From: Plazaster borealis
Lineage: Eukaryota; Echinodermata; Asteroidea; Forcipulatida; Labidiasteridae
DNA: 64,000 bases
Direction of reading: 5' to 3'
NCBI GenBank assembly: GCA_021014325.1
Contig: CM037467.1
Span: 7,364,273 to 7,428,272 of the forward strand
Positions 58,501-64,000 of the stretch are shown one piece after another. Each line of letters opens with the position of its first letter. The stretch's first letter is position 1. Made by a program: the position numbers and the translations under genes. A model generated the notes under the pieces. The model saw only the letters and a list, made by a program, of their open reading frames with translations, did not search any database and was not told where the DNA came from.

Positions 58501-59857
58501 GATGTCCCCATACCCTGCTTTGGTCTGATATTCTTCAATATCCCGACGGATGTCAAATGCCTTCGACAGCGGCGACCGAAATGCATCTTCTGGGATCAAA
58601 CCTCGTTGCCATGGTGACACTGTTGCATTGATAATAAACTGTTGAATGAAGCCGACTGGGGGTCCGGAATACTAAAACAAAGTGAAAAGAAATGAATGGG
58701 AAGCAGGTTATTCATTAACACTACTTGTGTATGTTCAATACAAAGGTTATTTTATATAATGTGCATGTATGTACTGTCTGCAAGGAGTACGTATTTTGTG
58801 ATGTTTGTGGCTATCATGTACATGTACGCATAAATAAACAGGAATAAACTTCAATAATCCTTCAAGGAGCAAACTTTAAATTGTTTAATGAAAAATGTGA
58901 TATTAGTTTCTTTCCATACACTAATGCAAGTATTGTAAATTGATGCAAGAATATCATACAAAATATTTAACGAGCGGGAAAAGTACCGAATATACAGTGC
59001 TTTACACATATCGGTGTACATGTGTATGGGTAAAACCAAATCATATACTTCATCCCTGATGCAAACTTAACATCTATCATCTATTAAACAAAGTCACGTA
59101 AATGTACATGCACATGTAACCGTAACATTAATTGGAGCACCTTTGAGTTTGTGACTACCACTTTTTTGTCTAGTCCCATGAATCTTTCAATTGAAATAAG
59201 CCGTGATTATCATGATGACCTTAAGGTACTTCAAAGCAATACTGAATTACCATAAAAGGATTGTTACAATAAACTGATCAGCCCAGTGTAATCTGATGGC
59301 ACACAGAGATTAGCCATCACAATGACACTGATTGTTGATTTTATATCTACATGTAGGGTGGTCCAATGCAATTAGTAGTGAGTGTTCAGATCATGGAGGT
59401 ATCATGTTCATGTACAGATTAGATGCAATCAAGTACTATGTACATTGGAGTACACATGTCTGGCCTACTATAGAGCTGCTTTACTTTCCTGCGGGGTTAC
59501 GCATCACGTGACTGCACAAAGTGTTGACGTATCCGTATCCGTATACTTGCGAATTTTCTCTATTGTACATATGATGTACTGAACTGAATGTCATTACATC
59601 ATTTATTCATTCTGCTTCAGACTCCATACATGTATGAATATAAGGTTTGCTATCTCTCAGATGTCTAAACCTTTATTAAAAAAAATAAAAATTGTAAAGT
59701 GTATAAATCTTTTACCCATCTTGGTGCCATTATGCCTTCTATACCAGGGTCTTGGATTGGTCCTTTGGAGCGTTGCAGAGGGACCCTGAAGCCTTGGACT
59801 GGTGAAGAAAACTCAATCGGGGCTGTTCCAGGGAGGGGGAGGTCCATTACAGGGTAG
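33765..59857 (-). CDS. SCAP: SREBP cleavage-activating protein (SCAP), first exon missing
   Basis: Twenty exons join in phase to 1381 residues plus stop (human SCAP is about 1279). SCAP binds SREBP through its WD domain, senses ER cholesterol through a sterol-sensing domain with INSIG, and carries SREBP to the Golgi in COPII vesicles. Residue 1 here is Tyr after the first membrane span. Luminal loop 1 is 1-239. The sterol-sensing domain is about 245-405, with [24 protein letters not shown] and KSVVSTPV. The COPII motif is MELSDL (410-414 region; MELADL in mammals), and the Asp of SVDIRRME needed for INSIG release in mammals is kept. A cytoplasmic loop, luminal loop 7 ([14 protein letters not shown]), the last membrane span (about 715-740) and WD repeats with a long Ser-rich insert follow. 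The start exon (about 40 residues and the first span) is not in the window. Confidence 0.96.
34022..34358. mobile_element. TIR element (MITE), 337 bp, SCAP intron
   Basis: Inverted ends of about 60 bp start ACTAGTAACTTGCGGGTAC and contain AGGAGTGTTGGCTCTGAA. The centre is single-copy and non-coding. ACTAGT sits at both extremes. Confidence 0.82.
34518..34580 (-). CDS. SCAP: SCAP exon, residues 1302-1322
   Basis: [20 protein letters not shown] plus Q; a 63-nt exon between ctacag and GTAACA. Confidence 0.92.
34726..35732. mobile_element. TTAA-ended element of about 1.0 kb, SCAP intron
   Basis: TTAACCCATATCC opens the element at 34726 and its exact complement closes it at 35732. Near the right end TACGGATTATCAYGTAGCTC is repeated at 35651 and 35697. 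The small ORFs inside show no transposase motif. Confidence 0.6.
35870..36010 (-). repeat. Diverged dispersed repeat, relative at 2640-2815
   Basis: Both regions, read on the minus strand, share a GTGTTTT-GCG-CTGT-AACCA opening, TGGCCAAT-like blocks and a GGTAACGAC/GGTGACGAT block. Divergence is high. Confidence 0.35.
36490..36977. mobile_element. TIR element, about 488 bp, SCAP intron
   Basis: Inverted ends of about 80 bp start AAGAGGGGCTCCA, include GATAGAGTCCT, and are complementary at the right end. A truncated relative lies at 8541. Confidence 0.8.
37005..37217 (-). CDS. SCAP: SCAP exon, residues 1231-1301, WD repeats
   Basis: [19 protein letters not shown] and [16 protein letters not shown] are clear WD strands. 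Confidence 0.95.
37338..37675 (+). mobile_element. tRNA-Leu-derived SINE, copy 1
   Basis: TGGCCGAGTGGTTAAGAGCA is a tRNA-Leu D-arm/A-box, ACTCAAG lies in the anticodon loop, and GGTTCGAGTC is the B-box. The body (CCTTCGGATGGGAC, GTAAAAGAACCCAG) is shared by the other copies. Confidence 0.82.
37857..37937 (-). CDS. SCAP: SCAP exon, residues 1204-1230, WD repeat
   Basis: [20 protein letters not shown] and TTLYVDK; 27 codons, phase 0 on both sides. Confidence 0.94.
38793..38950 (-). CDS. SCAP: SCAP exon, residues 1151-1203, WD repeat
   Basis: [20 protein letters not shown] then ASQDHTLK. Like the exon at 53019 it opens with GTAAGCTT directly after a tatag acceptor. Confidence 0.93.
39070..39225. 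mobile_element. Small TIR element, 156 bp
   Basis: TTTTATATAACACCCC at the left and GGGGTGTTATAAAAC at the right. Confidence 0.55.
39250..39341. mobile_element. Hairpin MITE, 92 bp
   Basis: CTATGGTTAAAACTACGACT and the facing arm are complementary over about 33 bp with few mismatches. Confidence 0.7.
39393..39599 (+). mobile_element. MITE family E copy 1, 207 bp
   Basis: It starts CAGAGCTGCCAA and ends TTGGCAGCTCTG. The body (CATTTGCATCTTGCAATCAG, CAACATAATAGGGAAAAA) is shared with 52575-52771 in the same direction. Confidence 0.8.
39940..40020 (-). repeat. tRNA-like SINE family 2 fragment
   Basis: GGGATTTGAACCAACGACCTC is a complemented B-box region. CAATATCTTTGTTCGGGG matches the segment upstream of the tRNA part in other family 2 copies. 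Confidence 0.4.
40062..40260 (-). CDS. SCAP: SCAP exon, residues 1085-1151, WD repeat
   Basis: [20 protein letters not shown] and [20 protein letters not shown] match IVAARLNGSLDFFSLETHTA. Confidence 0.94.
40527..40757. mobile_element. Hairpin MITE with about 72-bp near-perfect arms, SCAP intron
   Basis: The ACTATACCCTGCTTGAGCCT arm, including GGAGGGAGGGCCGCCCTCCT, is repeated in inverse order at the right end with very few differences. The GC-rich arms stand out from the AT-rich intron and suggest a young insertion. Confidence 0.85.
41125..41914 (-). CDS. SCAP: SCAP exon, residues 821-1084, long insert between WD repeats
   Basis: The 263-residue exon is Ser/Gly/Asn-rich with a GYDF anchor shared with mammalian SCAP. 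It ends [20 protein letters not shown], the next WD strand pair. It is longer than the mammalian insert. Confidence 0.93.
42492..42607 (-). CDS. SCAP: SCAP exon, residues 783-821, first WD repeat
   Basis: [20 protein letters not shown] and [11 protein letters not shown] match the IECLASDGMLLVSCCLAG region of mammalian SCAP. Confidence 0.95.
43020..43105 (+). repeat. Dispersed repeat tail (GCGCCTTGAG type)
   Basis: TGTGAAGCGCCTTGAGCGTC and GGTGCTATATAAGTTTA then a TTATTATTA run: the common 3' tail of non-LTR or SINE elements in invertebrates. Confidence 0.45.
43520..43745 (-). mobile_element. tRNA-Leu-derived SINE, copy 2 (5' truncated)
   Basis: The complement of the B-box (GGGACTCGAACCCACATTCT) and the shared body (GGGTTCTTTTAAGTGCATTA) are present. 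The anticodon-side sequence ends near 43740. Confidence 0.7.
43794..44214 (-). CDS. SCAP: SCAP exon, residues 642-782, loop 7 end and span 8
   Basis: [20 protein letters not shown], then the membrane span [20 protein letters not shown] and a basic exit [13 protein letters not shown]. Confidence 0.95.
44729..45129 (-). CDS. SCAP: SCAP exon, residues 509-642, span 7 and luminal loop 7
   Basis: [18 protein letters not shown] is span 7. A variable loop and [20 protein letters not shown] follow. The donor is AA|GTGAGT; an apparent GC donor three bases upstream was not used because the phase rejects it. Confidence 0.93.
45530..45872 (-). mobile_element. tRNA-Leu-derived SINE, copy 3
   Basis: A full copy: complement of the A-box (TTAACCGCTCGGCCACGACA), the B-box, the body, and the tail GAAACCAAGGATGCCTCAT. 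Confidence 0.8.
46450..46735 (+). mobile_element. tRNA-Leu-derived SINE, copy 4
   Basis: GTAGTGGCCGAGTGGATAAG and GGGTTTGAGTCCCAG boxes with the shared body; the 3' part differs from copy 1 and resembles copy 2. Confidence 0.8.
46826..47119 (-). CDS. SCAP: SCAP exon, residues 411-508, cytoplasmic loop
   Basis: It opens LSDLNRSS, completing MELSDL. A Ser-rich stretch and [20 protein letters not shown] follow, the basic entry to span 7. Confidence 0.93.
47468..47694 (+). mobile_element. TTAA-ended MITE, family B, truncated copy
   Basis: The right 225 bp of the family, ending at TTAA 47691-47694; the left end is replaced by unrelated sequence. Confidence 0.72.
47844..47942 (-). CDS. SCAP: SCAP exon, residues 378-410, end of sterol-sensing domain
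   Basis: [20 protein letters not shown] and [10 protein letters not shown]; span 6 and the first two residues of the COPII motif. Confidence 0.96.
48502..48596 (-). CDS. SCAP: SCAP exon, residues 346-377, sterol-sensing domain
   Basis: [20 protein letters not shown] then FTFVPAIQ; span 5. The acceptor lies only about 60 bp from the long CCGA tetranucleotide array. Confidence 0.95.
48649..49530. repeat. Long tetranucleotide array, core (CCGA)n
   Basis: About 740 bp of CCGA (48687-49430, about 185 units) is flanked by TCGA then TCAA units on the left and CCAA then TCAA units on the right. Core irregularities are a T at about 48853, one extra C at about 49058 and one CCAA at about 49267. The Pro-Thr-Asp-Arg and Val-Gly-Arg-Ser ORFs are artefacts. 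Confidence 0.95.
49677..49760. repeat. Dispersed repeat fragment
   Basis: AAAGTGCTTTATCACACCCC and CAAAGCGCTCATTATT are phrases of a common invertebrate non-LTR/SINE tail. Confidence 0.4.
49762..50615 (-). mobile_element. tRNA-Leu-derived SINE, copy 5, split by a transposon
   Basis: Two SINE halves (49762-49876 and 50436-50615) rejoin to the normal body order when the inner element is removed. The A-box side is degraded. Confidence 0.75.
49877..50435. mobile_element. TIR element nested in a SINE, about 560 bp
   Basis: TGTTATGTTGGCGTAA near the left end and TTACGCCAACATAACA near the right form the inverted repeat. ATAAG occurs on both flanks and once in the expected empty SINE site, fitting a short target duplication. 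No transposase frame was seen. Confidence 0.7.
51284..51396 (-). CDS. SCAP: SCAP exon, residues 308-346, sterol-sensing domain
   Basis: [20 protein letters not shown] and [17 protein letters not shown] are nearly identical to mammalian SCAP span 4 and its loop. Confidence 0.97.
51521..51895 (+). mobile_element. TTAA-ended MITE, family B copy 3
   Basis: Full length: TTAAAGGCATCGTACACG at the left, TTAA 51892-51895 at the right, and a body matching 20815-21191 reversed. The right TTAA is also the left TTAA of the next element. Confidence 0.82.
51892..52100 (+). mobile_element. TTAA-ended MITE, family C copy 2 (right end lost)
   Basis: It begins TTAACCCTTTCATGCACC and follows 6517-6758 to about 52100 (GATAAATTAATCATATGGAC, CACCCTCAAGAG). 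Confidence 0.72.
52575..52771 (+). mobile_element. MITE family E copy 2
   Basis: CAGAGCTACCAACATTTGCA to GTTGGCAGCCCTG; the body is close to 39393-39599. Confidence 0.8.
52893..53019 (-). CDS. SCAP: SCAP exon, residues 266-308, sterol-sensing domain
   Basis: [20 protein letters not shown] and [16 protein letters not shown]; span 3 and its loop. The exon begins GTAAGCTT right after the AG of its acceptor. Confidence 0.96.
53213..53342. repeat. TTA/TAA low-complexity stretch
   Basis: (ATT)n at the left and (AATAATAAT)n with A-runs at the right; the two sides are loosely self-complementary. Confidence 0.7.
53412..53515 (+). mobile_element. tRNA-Leu-derived SINE, short internally deleted copy
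   Basis: A TGGCCGAGCGGTTAAGGCTT head is fused directly to the family tail (GATTAAGTTCGCTTATGAGG, ATCCTTGGTTTC). Confidence 0.65.
53825..53903 (-). CDS. SCAP: SCAP exon, residues 240-266, start of sterol-sensing domain
   Basis: [20 protein letters not shown] then YIYFSV; membrane span 2 with the conserved YIYFS. Confidence 0.95.
53935..54135 (+). mobile_element. tRNA-derived SINE, family 2, SCAP intron
   Basis: GTGATCCCTGGCTGTACGG leader, then TAGCTCAGTTGGTAGAGTGC and CACAGGTTCTAGTACC boxes, then a CAACCCAAAATTA tail. Confidence 0.7.
54539..54756 (-). CDS. SCAP: SCAP exon, residues 167-239
   Basis: [20 protein letters not shown] and [20 protein letters not shown]; the end of loop 1. The donor is CAG|GTCAGT. 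Confidence 0.95.
54885..55100 (+). mobile_element. tRNA-derived SINE, family 2, SCAP intron
   Basis: The same leader (GTGATCCCTGGTTATAC), boxes (TTGGTAGAGTGCCGGCA, GTTCAAATCCCG) and tail as the copy about 1 kb to the left. Confidence 0.72.
55516..55715 (-). CDS. SCAP: SCAP exon, residues 100-167
   Basis: [33 protein letters not shown] and [15 protein letters not shown] correspond to the HGCLLLSPGNFW region of loop 1. Confidence 0.92.
55967..56481. repeat. Tandem duplication of an approximately 257-bp intron segment
   Basis: Copy 1 (55967-56223) and copy 2 (56224-56481) share nearly the whole sequence, for example TCACTGGCAAAAGTAACGTA and TTTAGAGAGGTCCTCATTG. They differ by small substitutions and indels around TACATGTA words. 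Confidence 0.88.
57376..58343. mobile_element. TIR element of about 970 bp, SCAP intron
   Basis: GCAGTCCTTCTGATTTGA at the left and TCAAATCAGAAGGACCGC at the right. Subterminal words CGCACGCCT and CCAGGAGTGC recur at both sides. An inner hairpin (AGAGGGCGTTTTAGAAC with a facing arm) lies near 57740-57800. No transposase frame was seen. Confidence 0.7.
58514..58671 (-). CDS. SCAP: SCAP exon, residues 48-100
   Basis: [20 protein letters not shown], then [16 protein letters not shown], matching loop 1. The donor is GTATGG. Confidence 0.93.
58971..59075 (-). mobile_element. Half copy of the 25629-25793 hairpin MITE
   Basis: GTACCGAATATACAGTGCTT, CGGTGTACATG and GGGTAAAACCAAATCATATA match the right arm of the hairpin element and extend past its end with GATGCAAACTTAACAT. 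Confidence 0.6.
59716..59857 (-). CDS. SCAP: SCAP exon, residues 1-47 (start of luminal loop 1)
   Basis: [20 protein letters not shown] corresponds to mammalian YPLLKLPLPGTGPVEF. It ends at TGG (Trp) with donor GTAAAA. Its first base completes a codon from the missing upstream exon. Confidence 0.92.
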
Positions 59858-60574
59858 CTGTAAAGAATAACAAGTCCTGAAGAATTATATAGAGTTCACC
59901 TGATTCCTACACTTTGGTCATGTTTCCTGACTGCAAAGATACAATTTATAATGTACATGCTTGTTTAAAAATAATGTTTGTATTTTTGTCTGCCTGTAGT
60001 ATTTTGCAAGTGGAGTCGGCCTTAATGAATATTCAGTACAGGTCAATGGATAGTTGCATCAACTCGGGTCTGAAATGAAAATCTTCTTTGAAACTGCTGT
60101 TCTCATGCATACATGTACATACCTTATGTACAACTCTACATTGCCTACCAAGTCCTACATGTACTGTACATGTACACGTATTAGCAACAACTGACATGAC
60201 TGATCTGATAGGAAGTAAAGCCCATGCAATCTGAGCAGTATCCCCCCCTATTGAGGCCAAATTGGTGCATAACTTTCAATTTGTTGTTGTTTTGTATCAA
60301 CAATTTTAAAACTTAAGGGACCGACCAAATGACCGGGACATGGTCTCGGACTCGAGACTGAGGGCTTGGACCATCACTTGGAGTTAAGGATTGAGGACAC
60401 CAATACAAGTCAAGACAAGCCTGGATACTAGTGAAAACAGTGCCGGACCTACATCATGAATCTAAGGCAAATGTGGAAACAACCTGCATTAAAAAGGAGA
60501 TTGTGCTCTTTTATATACTGTGGATAAAAACCCTTGATAAAAGATATTGACAAAATAAGGAAACTGCCAACATT

Positions 60575-60670
60575 ATGATGTGTAGCTCAGTTGGTAGAGT
60601 GTCGGCACGTAAATCCGGAGGTTGCAGGTTCAAATCCCGCTCTAGTCGATTGTTCAAACCTAAATTATTG
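60575..60670 (+). mobile_element. tRNA-derived SINE, family 2 copy
   Basis: TGTAGCTCAGTTGGTAGAGT and GGTTCAAATCCCGCTC boxes with the family tail. It lies in the first recognised SCAP intron. Confidence 0.65.
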
Positions 60671-61593
60671 TAGATAATTATTGTAGATAATTATTGTATA
60701 ATTATCTGATGATTTACGTGTCTACAATGTAAGATGTCAAATTTTGTACTTTTGCTAGTGTTTTATAACAAATTAATTGCCTGCAGTGTAACATATAAAG
60801 TGAATTTATATTGTAGACAACTTGAGGTATTGGAAAATGTTTACAATAATCCCAAACCAGGGTTGTACATGTACCCTCCCTTTGTAGAATGTACATAAAG
60901 CAGATGTAAGCAGAGGTGCATCATTTGTACATGTAGTACATCAAACCATGTGTATTACATGTATGAGCTTTGTTGTCGGAGTTCAACTCCTTGATTTCTT
61001 GGTTAAATACATGTGATGACAATCATCAGTTCTGCAATCAATACATTGTGGTCATGATTTCCTCAATAGCTATTTTTAGACCCAAGTGTCTAATAGGTAA
61101 TTCTCACAATGAGGCCATGAGGCCATGTGGGATTTTATTGTCTCTTGGGCTGTCAGGTTTCCAACCACATTATCAAAGCCACATCCATGTGTGTTTCAAT
61201 CCACACAACTTAGACAGTGCAATGTGAAAGTGCAACTTGCACCCGACTTGGCCATTTATTGCAAAATAAATGGGCCAAATGTCAGCAACACAAATACACA
61301 AATTTACACTGTGTACTATAAATGATGCTAAAATGATTAATGTATGATGTACAATGTATGTCAACTGAAACGTCAGTGAACTTGGCCCCAAACCAGCTTG
61401 TTTGTCTTGTTGTACCAAATGGTACAATGTACGTGTGTACAATGTGCAGAACTGAATGCCATCTGTTGACAGTGTACTACTATAGAGCAAGGACCACATA
61501 CAATGTACATTACAACTTTCTCTTCACACTTCTAGAATAGGTAGGCCTACATGTTATGTACATGAACAGTATACATAGTTTGTAAAAATAAAC

Positions 61594-61732
61594 TAAGGCC
61601 ACATCCGAATTGGCGACTACAACTACGGCTACGGCTGTTGCTAAGGGTGTTGCTAAGGACGTCCTATTCTTCAACGCATGATGATGCGGAAATCTAGCCG
61701 TAGCCGTAGCTGCCAATTCGGACACGGCCTAA
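61594..61732. mobile_element. Small TIR element (MITE), 139 bp
   Basis: TAAGGCCACATCCGAATTGG at the left and CCAATTCGGACACGGCCTA at the right, with GCTACGGCTACGG-type subterminal repeats. It resembles widespread non-autonomous hAT-like elements. Confidence 0.75.
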
Positions 61733-62797
61733 GAACTGATTACCACCCGAAAGAGCATTTGACTTGCTGCAAATAAGTTTCCAAAATTATGCAGTTGTGG
61801 AATTAAGCATTTTCCATAATGTCATTGTTTTCATTAGACTTCCCTCATGCCTCCCGTCATTTACATGTACATGTCTCACGTGTGTTCTTACTGGTAATGC
61901 AATTTTGCAGTCTGAAGACAAAATCCAAATTTGCACAATTTAAGTCCTTGGTTGCGAGACTAGTGATTCTAAGTGTGTGATACACCTTTTGTAGAACAGG
62001 CTTGCTACAGTATGTTCAAATAAATAAGGAACCAGACAACAGAGTTGAGCGTGCAATCGCGCTAGCGCTTGATTGTGTCCTACATTGTGTACCAGTAGCC
62101 TGTACTGTGGCAGGCCTAATGCTGCAGTTTTGAAATGGCAAGGGCACCAACGCATTTTCTCCTTAATAAAGGGCACCTCTTTGAGGAAATTGTAAATTTC
62201 TATTAGAACATTTCAAAGGGCACCAAGGCTACAATGTATGACCAGAGGCAAGGAGGCAATTTTGTCCGTTGTCTCAATGAAGTATCAGGCCTGCAGTAGC
62301 AGTGCACACATTGACGCGTTGCGACAATTTTGTGTTTTTTCATCAATTATTTGTTGGTAAATTAAGTTGAACGAATTTGGCAATTTAATTTTAGTCAAAA
62401 CTGCCAAAGCTTTTGTATTTTACATGTCGGTGTAAGTAAGCTCCGTCAATTTAAACTAAAATTAGGGGCGGCTTATTAAGGTGCAATATCAGCCACGGAG
62501 CTTGTTGTCATCATGAAAATTATCAATCCAAAAGCTGGGGCCAATATTAAAAAACTTACCGTGTACTATTTTTATTTCGAGCATGTTTCTCAAAATGTAT
62601 TGTCAATCTAACAATAACATGAGTCTTTGTATACTTGTTCACCAGTTTACTGGGAATGGTGAAATTACGTACATTCAAACTATTGGGTCAATACCCATCC
62701 TGTATGTAGTAGCTACATATGAAGCATACAGGAGGAAAAGAAGGATTACATAATCAGTGACTGGATTCTTTGATCCCCAAGCAGTGACTGTGTCCTT

Positions 62798-64000
62798 GAT
62801 TTGACAATAATCCTGGCTCTAGTCTATGGTTTGTGATTTGACAATATTCCTGGCTCTAGTCTATGGTTTGTGATTTGACAATATTCCTGGCTCTAGTCTA
62901 TGGTTTGTGATTTGACAATATTCCTGGCTCTAGTCTATGGTTTGTGATTTGACAATATTCCTGGCTCTAGTCTATGGTTTGTGATTTGACAATATTCCTG
63001 GCTCTAGTCTATGGTTTGTGATTTGACAGTATTCCTGGGTCTAGTCTATGGTTTGTGATTTGACAATATTCCTGGCTCTAGTCTATGGTTTGTGATTTGA
63101 CAATATTCCTGGCTCTAGTCTATGGTTTGTGATTTGACAATATTCCTGGCTCTAGTCTATGGTTTGTGATTTGACAATATTCCTGGCTCTAGTCTATGGT
63201 TTGTGATTTGACAATATTCCTGGTTCTAGTCTATGGTTTGTGATTTGACAATATTCCTGGCTCTAGTCTATGGTTTGTGATTTGACAATATTCCTGGCTC
63301 TAGTCTATGGTTTGTGATTTGACAATATTCCTGGCTCTAGTCTATGGTTTGTGATTTGACAATATTCCTGGCTCTAGTCTATGGTTTGTGATTTGACAAT
63401 ATTCCTGGTTCTAGTCTATGGTTTGTGATTTGACAATATTCCTGGCTCTAGTCTATGGTTTGTGATTTGACAATATTCCTGGCTCTAGTCTATGGTTTGT
63501 GATTTGACAATATTCCTGGTTCTAGTCTATGGTTTGTGATTTGACAATATTCCTGGCTCTAGTCTATGGTTTGTGATTTGACAATATTCCTGGTTCTAGT
63601 CTATGGTTTGTGATTTGACAATATTCCCGGCTCTAGTCTATGGTTTGTGATTTGACAATATTCCTGGCTCTAGTCTATGGTTTGTGATTTGACAATATTC
63701 CTGGCTCTAGTCTATGGTTTGTGATTTGACAATATTCCTGGCTCTAGTCTATGGTTTGTGATTTGACAATATTCCTGGTTCTAGTCTATGGTTTGTGATT
63801 TGACAATATTCCTGGCTCTAGTCTATGGTTTGTGATTTGACAATATTCCTGGCTCTAGTCTATGGTTTGTGATTTGACAATATTCCTGGTTCTAGTCTAT
63901 GGTTTGTGATTTGACAATATTCCTGGCTCTAGTCTATGGTTTGTGATTTGACAATATTCCTGGCTCTAGTCTATGGTTTGTGATTTGACAATATTCCTGG
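62798..64000. repeat. 37-bp minisatellite, about 32 units, runs off the window
   Basis: The unit is read as GATTTGACAATATTCCTGG plus CTCTAGTCTATGGTTTGT. Units are nearly identical. A CTCT-to-TTCT variant marks six of them, at 63224, 63409, 63520, 63594, 63779 and 63890. Confidence 0.95.

Larger units (their letters stand above)
59858..62797. other. Intron upstream of the first recognised SCAP exon
   Basis: It should be SCAP intron, since exon 59716-59857 begins with the last base of a codon. I looked for the N-terminal exon (first membrane span) on the minus strand and did not find it. The area holds MITE and SINE copies and many TACATGTA words. Confidence 0.5.

Noticed and set aside
62798..64000. 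Regular repeats resembling a CRISPR array
   Set aside because: Units are contiguous with no unique spacers, and the genome is eukaryotic; it is a minisatellite.

Overview
The window is nuclear DNA of a metazoan. Genes are split by GT-AG introns with widely spaced short exons, and the sequence is AT-rich and crowded with short inverted-repeat elements (MITEs), tRNA-derived SINEs and microsatellites. The best guess is a marine deuterostome invertebrate, probably an echinoderm. This rests on gene content and repeat style, not on a diagnostic marker.

Layout. (1) 1-10224, plus strand: the 3' part of a leucine-rich-repeat single-pass membrane protein. Nine in-window exon segments join in one frame (661 residues): three LRR segments, an LRR C-terminal cap, a linker, one membrane span and a cytoplasmic tail of about 276 residues. 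(2) 10.2-13.4 kb: no gene; a reversed copy of a TTAA-ended MITE and a 1.1 kb fold-back element. (3) 13.9-15.7 kb, plus: a frame-broken gene with the zinc-binding intracellular domain of P2X7-type receptors. (4) 17.5-19.1 kb, minus: a decayed THAP-domain gene followed by a 93-bp tandem repeat. (5) 23.3-26.3 kb, plus: acyl-CoA-binding protein (ACBP/DBI), all exons except the first. (6) 33.8-59.9 kb, minus: SCAP, the sterol-sensing escort of SREBP, as 20 exons that all join in phase to 1381 residues. Only the exon for the first roughly 40 residues is missing. (7) 62.8-64.0 kb: a 37-bp minisatellite running off the window.

The two intact lipid genes, ACBP and SCAP, converge tail to tail. SCAP retains the sterol-sensing domain, a MELADL-like COPII motif (here MELSDL), the luminal loops and the C-terminal WD repeats, so it should act as a normal SREBP escort.

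Most remaining sequence is mobile-element debris. Several families end in TTAA, and two pairs abut so that one TTAA serves both elements. Other notable structures are a transposon nested in a SINE, a tetranucleotide array of about 0.87 kb beside a SCAP exon, two SCAP exons with a 5'-splice-site hexamer directly after their 3' splice site, and a block duplication inside the minisatellite. I saw no clear new multi-gene system. The P2X7-type and THAP remnants and the TTAA families are the best leads.
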